DNA of 64,000 nucleotides from CAWGXG01 sp963826505 (lineage in GTDB: Bacteria > Chloroflexota > Anaerolineae > Aggregatilineales > Aggregatilineaceae): assembly GCA_963826505.1 (NCBI GenBank), contig CAWGXG010000006.1:372001-436000 (forward strand), read 5' to 3'. Shown here piece by piece: positions 17,601 to 25,600 of this stretch (its first letter is position 1; each line of letters opens with the position of its first letter). The translations under genes were made by a program, and so were the position numbers. The notes beneath the pieces were generated by a model. The model saw nothing but the letters and a program-made list of their open reading frames with translations. It made no database searches and was not told where the DNA came from.

Positions 17601-20600
17601 CAAAGAAGTCATGCTGGTGCTGCACGACCAGGACTGGGCGGGCTCGCTGATGTGCTACTTCGCTCTGCCGGCCAATGCGCCACTAGCCACTTACAGCCTG
17701 CAAGGAACCACCACCGAGTCCTGGAACCACGTCAACCTCGCGGTGTGGGACCTGACCGGGGACGGTCTGGCGGGTATCCAGCTCGACAATGTGAATGTGC
17801 AGTACCAACCGGGTCTGAGCGTGAGCGGCGTGCAGTGTGGCATCCCGCCCATGCCCGCCAACCTCAACATCGCGCGCAACCCGGACTTCAGCCACGGCGA
17901 AACGTCCTGGAACGCCTACGACATGCTGGGACATGCGGTCAATGCGGGTGTCCTGACCTTCTGGGACGACGATACTTCGAACGGCATGTGGCAGGATACC
18001 TTCTACCGCCTGCCCAGCGGGGCTCCGATGAACGCCAGCGTGCAGTTGGGCAACAGCAGCAGCGCGGCCAAGGAGGTCATGCTGGTGCTGCACGACCAGG
18101 ATTGGAGCGACTCGCTGCTGTGTTACTTCGCGCTGCCCGCCAATGCGCCGCTGGCGACCTACACGCTGCAAGGGCCGACCTCTTCCGCCTGGGACCACGT
18201 CAACCTCGCGGTGTGGGACCTGACCGGCAACGGTCTGGCGGGTATCCAGCTCGACAATGTGAATGTGCAGTACCAACCCGGGCTGAGCGTCAGCGGCGTG
18301 CAGTGCGGCATCCCGCCCATGCCCGCCAACCTCAACATCGCGCGCAACCCGAACTTCAGCCATGGGGAGACCGCCTGGAATGCCTACGACATGCTGGGGC
18401 ATGCGGTTAATGCGGGTGTCCTGACCTTCTGGGACGACGACACTTCGAACGGCATGTGGCAGGACACCTTCTACCGCCTGCCCAGCGGGGCTCCGATGAA
18501 CGCCAGCGTGCAGTTGGGCAACAGCAGCAGTGCCGCCAAGGAGGTCATGCTCGTGCTGCACGACCAGGACTGGAGCGACTCGCTGCTGTGTTACTTCGCG
18601 CTGCCGGCCAATGCGCCCCTGGCGACCTACACGCTGCAGGGGCCGACTTCTTCCGCCTGGGACCACGTCAACCTCGCGGTGTGGGACCTGACCGGGGACG
18701 GACTGGCGGGTATCCAGCTCGACAATGTGAATGTGCAGTACCAACCCGGGCTGAGCGTGAGCGGCGTGCAGTGCGGCATCCCGCCCATGCCTGCCAACCT
18801 CAACATCGCGCGCAACCCGGACTTCAGCCATGGGGAGACCTCCTGGAACGCCTACGACATGCTGGGGCATGCGGTTAATGCGGGTGTCCTGACCTTCTGG
18901 GACGACGACACCTCGAACGGCATGTGGCAGGACACCTTCTACCGCCTGCCCAGCGGGGCTCCGATGAACGCCAGCGTGCAGTTGGGCAACAGCAGCAGTG
19001 CGGCCAAGGAGGTCATGCTCGTGCTGCACGACCAGGACTGGAGCGACTCGCTGCTGTGTTACTTCGCGCTGCCGGCCAATGCGCCGCTGGCGACCTACAC
19101 GCTGCAGGGGCCGACCTCTTCCGCCTGGGACCACGTCAACCTCGCGGTGTGGGACCTGACCGGCAACGGGCTGGCGGGTATCCAGCTCGACAATGTGAAT
19201 GTGCAGTACCAGCCCGGGCTGAGCGTGAGCGGCGTGCAGTGCGGTATCCCGCCCATGCCCGCCAACCTGAATGTGGCGCGCAACCCCAGCTTTGTGGCTG
19301 GCGAAAACCAGTGGAATTTCTTCGATATGTTGGGCCATACCGTCAGCGCCGGTGTGCTGACCTTCTGGGACGACGACAGCTCCAACAGCGTCTGGCAGGA
19401 CACGTTCTACCGTCTGCCCGCGGGAGCCCCCCTGACCCTCACGCTCGAGATGGGTACCACCAGCAGCGTCGACAAGGACGTCGCGGTCGTGCTGCATACG
19501 CAGGACTGGAGCGCGTCGCTGACCTGCAACTTCACCCTGTCGGCGGGTGCGCCGTTGGGCACCTACACCCTGCAAGCACCGACCAGCGCTGCCTGGCCGC
19601 ACACTGTGCTCGACGTGTGGGACCTGACCGGGGATGGGCTGGCTGGCATTCAACTCGATAATGTCGACCTCCAGTACCAGCCGGGGCTCAGTCTCGGCGG
19701 CGTGACGTGTGATGCGCCGGTGCCCGCCCTGGACGGTCTCAGTGGAGCGCAGGACGAGCCGGTCATCGAACCCACGCCGACTCCGACTCTGACCGAGACT
19801 CCCGAGACTCTGGAAACGCCGGCGGTTGAGCCAACGGCAACGCCCGATGTCAGCGCGACACCGGCGCCCTATGCGGGGCTGCTCGAACTGGTCGAGACGG
19901 ACAGCGTCCGCGTGACGGCGAACGGCGACTGGTCCGCGCACCAGACCGACGCCGCCAGCGGCGGTAGTTATGTCTTCTCGAGCGGCATGCCGGGCGACAG
20001 CCTCAGTCTGACCTTCGCGGGGACCCACCTGGAAGTGCTCTACGTCCAGCATCCTGCCCTGGGTCGCTTCGCGGTGGAGGTGGATGGGCAGACCCTGCTG
20101 GAAGTCGACGAGTTCTCTCCGGACACGGTCTTCGGCGTCCGTGCGGCGCTGGACTTGCTGCCGGGCGAGCATACAGCGCGCGTGGTGGCGGTCGAAGGCA
20201 CGATCGCGCTGGACGCTTTCGCCATCCCGCTGCAGGTCCTGCTCACGCCAACGCCGGAAGTGACGGCTACGGCGGCACCCGAGGAAACGACCATGCCGGA
20301 ACCGACACTAACGGAAATCCCTGTCGAGCCGACGGCAACGCCTGAGGGTCCTGGTGTGCCAACGGAAGTCCCAACCGCCACGCCCGAAGCACCCACTGTT
20401 GCGCCGACAGCTACCCCACGCGCCACGGCGACGCCTGCCCCGGCTGTGCCGCCTGTGGTCGACGCCTGCGACTCACCTGTGGGCTGGGCCGTTCAGGCAG
20501 CGTGGCAGCTTGTGCCGGACGCGGGCTACCGGGGTGGCGCGTGCTGGGCGGATGCCCGCCAGCGCGACGCCGCCAGCACTCTCACCCTGAGGGTGTCGCT

Positions 20601-21153
20601 CGATCTGCGCGGTGCGGCCGCTCCACGCCTGACTTTCTGGCAGCGGCTGGCGCTGGGTCCTGGCGACCTGGCGCGCGTCGAGCTGAGTCTCGATGGCGGG
20701 CTGACCTGGCTGGCGCTGGACCAACAGCCGAACTATGTGCCCGACTGGACCCAGCGTACCGTGGATCTGACCGCCTTCCGCGGCCAGGTGGTGGCGCTGC
20801 GCTTCAGCCTGCATACCTCCGGCAACCTGCCGGACACGAGCTTGCCCGCAGGCTGGTGGATCGATGAAGTGAGCATCGACGCGGACGTGTCCGTGCTACC
20901 GACCAACACGCCGCTGCCGACCGCAACGCTGGAGCCCAGCCCAACGCCAACCAGCACGCCGCTACCGACCGCGACGCTCGAACCGAGTGCCACACCGACC
21001 AGCACGCCGCTGCCCACCGCGACGCTCGAACCCAGCCCAACACCGACGAATACACCGCTCCCCACGCCGACGCTGGAACCGAGCGCCACGCCGACCAGCA
21101 CACCGCTGCCGAGCGCCACACCTGAATCCAATGACAAGGTGCCTTCTCCGTGA
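14605..21153 (+). CDS. Giant secreted M6-family metalloprotease with LRR, FN3 and tandem lectin-like repeats
   Basis: 2182 residues, no frameshift. Residues 1-46 are a Sec signal peptide (hydrophobic 27-45, cleavage after TA before QDGS). The M6 (immune inhibitor A-like) protease has the zinc motif HELGHAFGLPD at 295-305, with LMSTGSW and the NEYWLLENRQ region after it. Then follow a leucine-rich stretch (about 522-640, LTSLQLNNNRLSGSIPSELG), a fibronectin-III-like domain (about 672-766), six repeats of about 156 residues (775-1710), a jelly-roll-like domain (about 1756-1877), a second beta-sandwich (DLTAFRGQVVALRFS, WWIDEVSID), and Thr/Pro/Glu-rich linkers. No LPXTG or membrane anchor is seen. 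It probably degrades extracellular protein while the repeats bind polymers or the cell surface. The repeat function is inference. Confidence 0.88.
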   Translation: MRRALFNPRSLTRVCSVLPNKLRLGQMSLLVLSMLALLTAPSFATAQDGSTLKTPPQHSPLRVMVPTQQTMQQLKANGITDISQISPNLDPILSFSPGPRMNLFPTREPGAPTFESAPVTPFRTLAILVKFTDKPSQVGATFFDTLLFGSGPASVHGYYQDVSYNQLDIVTLNLPSTMGWETAPQTYAYYTNGDNCLGSYPQNCQRLTEDVVSLVNPVVDFSQYDNDGDGYVDTVFIIHSGTGAEANGGDLNMMWSHSWWTYNEPYVDGVYVGSYTTEPEFWFTPGDMTHGVYDHELGHAFGLPDLYDIDDSSLGIGDWSLMSTGSWNGYLGDSPAYLDAWSRVYLEFNPVVNITSYTGSISLPNVAQNRTNSIFRYNSGQSNEYWLLENRQKTGSDTTLPGSGLLIWHVDDNLHSSNRYECKQVNNFLCAGSTHHFRVALEQADALLDLEYYRNSGDTGDPFPGSTSKKNFTFTTFPNSTSYFSSSDWGLKVNNISTSASTMTAYIGTLPFCQTVIGIPIAECEALEALYNSTGGSSWTQHTNWLTSITPVNWYGVTVSGGHVSGLALNTNGLNGTLPPDLGDLSALTSLQLNNNRLSGSIPSELGGLTSLQNLQLKNNALVGDMPGTITALTALSTTDIGYNLLWATNPTVVTFLNTKDPDWANTQTVAPGGVAAGTVTDHTIQITWTPIPYTGDGGYYQVGYAAVSGGPYTLGCTTANKSASACTVSSLTPDTPYYFAVRTYTPAHGSQLNALTSGYSGEIAVATRATLPVNTNIVRNGDFSAGEAEWSFWGGLTHSVTSGVLQLTSTGAGSLFQDAGVAAPSGAPFELTVDLGNSSAAPREVQLLLHNPELSDVLSCQFALPSGIGLHTYTLRGNTALAWSDIRVEVVPLTHDGLAALQVDNVSVEYQPSLSVSGVECLVPPMPANLNIARNPDFASGESQWNFFDLVGHAVNAGILTFWDDDTDNGVWQETFFSLPTGAPMNASVQLGNTSSASKEVMLVLHDQDWAGSLMCYFALPANAPLATYSLQGTTTESWNHVNLAVWDLTGDGLAGIQLDNVNVQYQPGLSVSGVQCGIPPMPANLNIARNPDFSHGETSWNAYDMLGHAVNAGVLTFWDDDTSNGMWQDTFYRLPSGAPMNASVQLGNSSSAAKEVMLVLHDQDWSDSLLCYFALPANAPLATYTLQGPTSSAWDHVNLAVWDLTGNGLAGIQLDNVNVQYQPGLSVSGVQCGIPPMPANLNIARNPNFSHGETAWNAYDMLGHAVNAGVLTFWDDDTSNGMWQDTFYRLPSGAPMNASVQLGNSSSAAKEVMLVLHDQDWSDSLLCYFALPANAPLATYTLQGPTSSAWDHVNLAVWDLTGDGLAGIQLDNVNVQYQPGLSVSGVQCGIPPMPANLNIARNPDFSHGETSWNAYDMLGHAVNAGVLTFWDDDTSNGMWQDTFYRLPSGAPMNASVQLGNSSSAAKEVMLVLHDQDWSDSLLCYFALPANAPLATYTLQGPTSSAWDHVNLAVWDLTGNGLAGIQLDNVNVQYQPGLSVSGVQCGIPPMPANLNVARNPSFVAGENQWNFFDMLGHTVSAGVLTFWDDDSSNSVWQDTFYRLPAGAPLTLTLEMGTTSSVDKDVAVVLHTQDWSASLTCNFTLSAGAPLGTYTLQAPTSAAWPHTVLDVWDLTGDGLAGIQLDNVDLQYQPGLSLGGVTCDAPVPALDGLSGAQDEPVIEPTPTPTLTETPETLETPAVEPTATPDVSATPAPYAGLLELVETDSVRVTANGDWSAHQTDAASGGSYVFSSGMPGDSLSLTFAGTHLEVLYVQHPALGRFAVEVDGQTLLEVDEFSPDTVFGVRAALDLLPGEHTARVVAVEGTIALDAFAIPLQVLLTPTPEVTATAAPEETTMPEPTLTEIPVEPTATPEGPGVPTEVPTATPEAPTVAPTATPRATATPAPAVPPVVDACDSPVGWAVQAAWQLVPDAGYRGGACWADARQRDAASTLTLRVSLDLRGAAAPRLTFWQRLALGPGDLARVELSLDGGLTWLALDQQPNYVPDWTQRTVDLTAFRGQVVALRFSLHTSGNLPDTSLPAGWWIDEVSIDADVSVLPTNTPLPTATLEPSPTPTSTPLPTATLEPSATPTSTPLPTATLEPSPTPTNTPLPTPTLEPSATPTSTPLPSATPESNDKVPSP
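16927..19734 (+). repeat. Six tandem protein-coding repeats of 465-468 bp
   Basis: Copies begin at 16927, 17392, 17860, 18328, 18796 and 19264; spacing is 465 for the first and exactly 468 for the others. Each encodes a unit starting N-(L/I)-N-(I/V)-ARNPxF and ending QLDNVNVQYQPGLSVSGV. Copies three to five are almost identical at DNA level, including synonymous positions, while the first and last are diverged. This pattern indicates recent duplication or gene conversion in the middle. It is also a place where an assembly may have lost or gained units. Confidence 0.9.
20893..21132 (+). repeat. 48-bp repeats encoding a Thr/Pro-rich C-terminal tail
   Basis: Five imperfect 48-base units encode 16-residue blocks of the form PTSTPLPTATLEPSPT (SP and SA variants alternate). 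The tail is low-complexity and likely an extended, possibly glycosylated, wall-spanning or linker segment. The repeats are coding and lack spacers, so this is not a CRISPR array. Confidence 0.85.
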
Positions 21154-21163
21154 CTCTCTCAGC

Positions 21164-21250
21164 GCCCCCTGGTAAGATATGCCAGGGGGCATTGACGGTA
21201 TAGCATCCAAATGAAGAAGCGGGGATCCAACGAGATCCCCGCCATTTTTT
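21164..21250 (+). terminator. Two hairpins, the second a Rho-independent terminator, after the protease gene
   Basis: GCCCCCTGG (21164-21172) pairs with CCAGGGGGC (21182-21190). Then GCGGGGATC (21219-21227) pairs with GATCCCCGC (21234-21242) around a six-base loop, followed by CATTTTTT. The second has all the features of an intrinsic terminator for the protease gene. Confidence 0.75.
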
Positions 21251-21396
21251 CGCATCACAAGCCATCATGTTTGCCGCAGCAGTGGGGAAGTCCACGGTGG
21301 TCGACTGGTCTGCGGCCTGCCGCCTGCGGATCACCGGATGGCGGTGCCACCGGGTGGTCAATTCTCCGGTGCAAATTGAGACTCTGACCGCACTAC

Positions 21397-22428
21397 TCAC
21401 CGGTTGCTGCGGCACGACTCGCGGATAACAAGACTGGTGGACAACGTCACGCGGCGCGGCATGTGGCGGGGATGTTCGATTTCATCGATCAACATGCGCA
21501 CGGCGACCCGGCCCATCTGGTCGAGCGGTTGGCGCACCGTTGTAAGGCGCGGATACACCAGCGAAGCCTGCGGCATATCGTCAAATCCAATGATGGAGAT
21601 GTCGCCGGGAATATCCAGGCCGCGATCGCGAATGGCTTCCATCGCGCCAAAGGCGGATAGATCGTTGGATGCGAATATGGCGGTCGGCCGCTGACGAAGA
21701 TCGAGCAGACGCTTGGCAGCGTAGTGACCGCCTGACTGCGTAAAATCGCCGGGAATAACCAGGGCTGGGTCGTAATCAATCTGGTTTTCGCGCAGCGCCG
21801 CTTTGTAGCCTTCCAACCGATCCACGCCGCTGGTCAGCGTCATCAGGCCGGTGATAAACCCAATGCGCGCGTGCCCCAACTCGATCAAATAGCGGATAGC
21901 ATCGTAAGCTCCCTGCCAGTTGGTGCTGTCCACGATCGAACTCTGGTTGGCGGGATCAGTCTGGTCGATCAGAACATAGGGGAACTGCTGTTCGCGCAGA
22001 GCTTCCAGGTATTCGCTGGTCACGAGGGGCACGACCAGCAGCAGTCCATCGGACAGACCCTTAGCCAGCTTAACCGCATAGGAACGCTCTTTGCCCTCGT
22101 TGCGGTGTGTGGTGTACAACACCATCTCATACTCAGCCCGCGCGATCTCCTCGTCCACGCCGCGCGCAACTTCGCCCACATAGCCGTTGTCCAGACCAGG
22201 CACCAGCAGCCCGATTACATGGGTTTTGCCCCCAGCCAGGCTGCGCGCCTGCTGATTGGCGACATAGCCCAACCGTTCGGCGGCTTCAAGTACGCGCTGG
22301 CGCGTTTCGTCTTTGACGAACTCGTAACCGTTGAGCACTCGCGAGACTGTGGAATAGGAAACTCCCGCCTCGCGCGCGACATCAACGATAGTCACATTCA
22401 GTGGCCCGTGCGACTCTTTGTTGCTCAC
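21397..22428 (-). CDS. LacI-family transcriptional regulator
   Basis: 343 residues. The HTH is VTIVDVAREAGVSYSTVSRV (residues 12-31) followed by the hinge NQQARSLAGGKTHVIGLLVP. The effector domain shows GLSDGLLLVVPLVTSEYLEA, ELGHARIGFITGL, RLEGYKAAL, PTAIFASNDLSAFGAMEAIR, IIGFDDMPQAS and TTVRQPLDQMGR, all standard. No sugar gene is adjacent: downstream is the convergent protease gene, upstream the RND transporter in the same orientation but separated by a strong hairpin. Its regulon is therefore probably elsewhere. The start at 22428 agrees with the family's N-terminal length. Confidence 0.9.
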   Translation of the reverse strand: MSNKESHGPLNVTIVDVAREAGVSYSTVSRVLNGYEFVKDETRQRVLEAAERLGYVANQQARSLAGGKTHVIGLLVPGLDNGYVGEVARGVDEEIARAEYEMVLYTTHRNEGKERSYAVKLAKGLSDGLLLVVPLVTSEYLEALREQQFPYVLIDQTDPANQSSIVDSTNWQGAYDAIRYLIELGHARIGFITGLMTLTSGVDRLEGYKAALRENQIDYDPALVIPGDFTQSGGHYAAKRLLDLRQRPTAIFASNDLSAFGAMEAIRDRGLDIPGDISIIGFDDMPQASLVYPRLTTVRQPLDQMGRVAVRMLIDEIEHPRHMPRRVTLSTSLVIRESCRSNR

Positions 22429-22473
22429 CAGGGTTCCTCAACTTACGTGATGCTTTGAATACGCCTTTGGGCA

Positions 22474-22501
22474 AGATATATGCATTTCATAACCTTGTCA
22501 A
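22474..22501 (-). promoter_or_regulatory. Promoter of the LacI gene at 21397-22428
   Basis: On the minus strand TTGACA (22496-22501) is followed after 15-16 bases by a TATATC/ATATCT element (about 22474-22480), 46 bases upstream of the start codon. The -35 is perfect; the -10 spacing is slightly short. Confidence 0.4.
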
Positions 22502-22527
22502 GCAAGCTGGAGAGTCGGTCAAAGGTT

Positions 22528-22558
22528 CCAGAGCGAGCGGGATACCCGCTCGCTCTGG
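22528..22558. terminator. Perfect 14-bp hairpin between the RND transporter and LacI genes
   Basis: CCAGAGCGAGCGGG (22528-22541) and CCCGCTCGCTCTGG (22545-22558) are exact inverted copies with a three-base loop. It lies 75 bases after the stop of the RND transporter gene (minus strand) and just before the LacI promoter, so it probably stops or protects the transporter transcript. No T-run follows. Confidence 0.5.
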
Positions 22559-22632
22559 TAACCCGATGGTGGCCTGATCCTGGTCGACAACGCTCAAATC
22601 CTCGCCCAGGCTGCAATACTCAAGGGCACAGA

Positions 22633-25600
22633 TCAGCCCGATTTGGTAGACGACGATCGCCGCAAGCGTTTCAAGATGAAGTGCCCGGCGGCAGTCTGTC
22701 CCTGGTTAAACAGACTATACACGACCGGCACGACGATCAAGGTCAACAAGGTGCTGCTGAACAATCCGCCGATCACAACCGTACCCAGCTCTGCCGCGAC
22801 AATTGCTCCGCCAGACAGGCCGATTGCTAACGGCAGTAGCGCGAACATTGTCGCGATGGCGGTCATCAGGATAGGACGCAGACGGGTGGACCCGCCGTTG
22901 ATCAACGCGGCTTTGGCGTCCATGCCCCGCTCTTTGCGATTGCTCTGTACCAGATCGATCAACACAATCGCGTTGGTGACGACAATGCCGACCAGCATCA
23001 GCAACCCCACCATCGACGACAGACCCAGGACGCGTCCGGTCACGGCCAGACCGACGGCTGCCCCAACGATCGCCAGCGGCAGACTGAACAGGATGGTCAC
23101 CGGGTGCACGAACGATCCGAAGGTCAGTACCATGACCAGATAGACGATCAGCACGGCAATCCCCATGGCGGCGATCATCTGCTTGAAGCCTTCCGACTGA
23201 AGCTCGGACGCAAAGCCCTGCCCGACTGTGAAGTTTGCCGGAAGGTCCAGGCTGCGTACTTTTTCGAGGGCCTGGTTGGTCACTCCCAGCGTGTCTTGCG
23301 TTTCCAGTTCGCCAGTGTACTGCACGGCGGGGACGCCATCGACGCGAATGTAGGTTTGCGAGACATCGCCGCCATTGTTGGTGACCAACGACAGGTTGCT
23401 TTTCACGTTCGCGATTCCGTCGACGCTTTCCAGGGCAGCGATGATGGTGGCGTCATATTGTTTCAATTCGGCCAACGTCGGGGGATTGTCCGGATCGCCA
23501 CTCACCAGGATCGACAGTCCGCCGAAGCCCTGTTCGGAAGCAGCTGTGCCGGAGACCGTCACGTAGTTCTGCGGGCTGTCGGGCGTGCCATCGTGATTCA
23601 GATCGTTGAAAATGTTCTCGGCTTGCTGCCGGATAAGCGGGGTCAGACGCTTAAGGTCATCCTGCGTCTTGGTGGCGATGGTCAGCGTGGCGGCGCTTTC
23701 GGTAATGGTGGCGGGGCCAAAGAAACTGCTTTGCCCGTTGTCGCCTACCGTTGTCCGGACGGTTTCAACCCCATCCAACCCCAGAATATACTGTTCGAGA
23801 CGCCGGACTTTGGCATCGGTCGTGGCGATCGACGTGGGCGTTCCGTTGATCTCACCGGGAAGGCTGACGGCAATGTTGATGGTGGGTTCCCCAAACGACG
23901 GCAAGAAGGCCGACGGACGGTTGGCCAGGATGAACATCCCAGCGAGAAACACCACGGTCGCGATGCCGATAACTGCCCAGCGGTGATCGAGTGCCCAGCG
24001 GATCACCACGCGATAACCGCTTTCCATACGGCTCTCGCGCGGTTCGGGCAGCGAGCTTCGCTTGATGAACAGGAAAGCGAACAGCGGAACGATCGTGATA
24101 GCGACGACGAAAGACGCCAGCAGCGCGTACGTCACGGCCAGACCGAACGGCAGGAAGAACGCGCCGATCACGCCGCCGAACAACCCGATGGGCAGGAAGA
24201 CTACGACCGTCGTCACGGTCGCCGCAAAGATCGCGAGCGATACATCGCGCGTGCCGCGCAGCACCGCCTGGAGTTGATCGTCCCCGTTCTGCACATTGCG
24301 ATAGATGTTTTCCAGCACGACGATCGCATCATCGACCACGCGGCCCACGGCCACCGTCAGCCCGGACAGCGTCATGATATTGAGCGTGACGCTCTCGGGG
24401 AACAGGCGCAGCGCAAACGCGAGGAACTCCTTGGTCATCCCGGTAGCGTCGTTCGACAGTGGCAGCAGCGCGCCGTGCACGGTCGAAGGCACCCAACGCA
24501 TAACCACAAAGGCCATAGCGATCGAGGTTGGGATGCTGATCGCCGTGACCAGAGTGCTGCGAAAGCTGAACGACAGGAAGATCAAAATGACTATCACGGC
24601 CATAATCGCACCGAGGCCGCCTTCGCGCGCTACGCCGCTGATGGACTCTTTGATGAATCCGGCCTGCTGGAACGCCACGGAGATGTCGACGCCCGGATGC
24701 GCTTTTCTCAGATCGGCCAGCGTGTTTTCGACATCGCCCCAGGCGCTGACGGTATTGGTCCCCGCCTTTCGGTACACTTCCAGGATCAGACTGTTGTTGC
24801 CGTTGGTGCGCGTCACGGTTTCTTTGGGAGTATAGGTGCCGAGTAGGGCGGCTTCGCGCAGCGCCTGAGCGCTCTCGGGCAGACCGCGCGCCGTCTCGTC
24901 CGAGATATATTTCCAAACGGCTGGGGACAGCTTGTCAAAGAAACCATCTTCACAGAGCTGGCCCTGCGAGCAGTCGGACACGTAGATCAGTACGTCCGCA
25001 GTCAGCGCTTGCAGGTAACTCGCACCGCGCGGCGTCGCGAATTCATCCAGCAGTTCGGACGGCGTGCGGTAACGGCCGTTGCTGCTGCTGTAGAACAAAT
25101 CGTCGGCGGTGTCCAGTTCCGTCGCGCCCACGAAGCCGGTGATGCCCGCCCACGAGGCCGGTAGGGCGGGAGCCGCCGGATCGATGATCCGGTCTGTCGT
25201 GGTGCTGGTGTCGGTCAAGGACTGCGCCGCCGAGGGCACGCTGCCCTGGACGATGCCGGTCAAGTCGCAAGGAGCGTCCGCGACAGTCTGCACGTAGTCT
25301 GCCACCTGTGCCAGATTCAAGACTTCTGGCGCGAAATAGCACAGCGTTTGAGGCGCGAGATTGGCCAGGAAGTCAGTTTCTTCAGCCAGGAGGTAAGTGA
25401 CAACATCCGGAGTCAGATCGTTGATGAGCCGGATCGCGAAAAAGGACATCGCCTGCGGTGTATCGACGGCAATCTGGTTGAGCGTGGCGGCAGCTCCATC
25501 CCCAAAAGCCACCAGATCGGCGGCGGTGATCAGACGCTGATCGCTCAGCTCAGGCTCGGTCGCCAGACGCTGCCAGAACTGGCCCAGCGGGGGAGCGGCT

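Noticed and set aside
17683..20172. 829-residue reading frame on the minus strand across the protease repeats
   Set aside because: It is antisense to the in-frame repeat region of a clearly real secreted protein. It repeats with the same 468-base period, has no ribosome site and no family motifs, and owes its openness to G+C-rich repeats.
20893..21132. Regular 48-bp repeats considered as a CRISPR array
   Set aside because: There are no unique spacers; the repeats are contiguous, in frame, and encode a Thr/Pro tail.
23104..24846. 580-residue plus-strand frame inside the RND gene
   Set aside because: Opposite to well-conserved RND helices; composition is Arg/His/Gln/Asp-rich without domains, typical of an antisense shadow.
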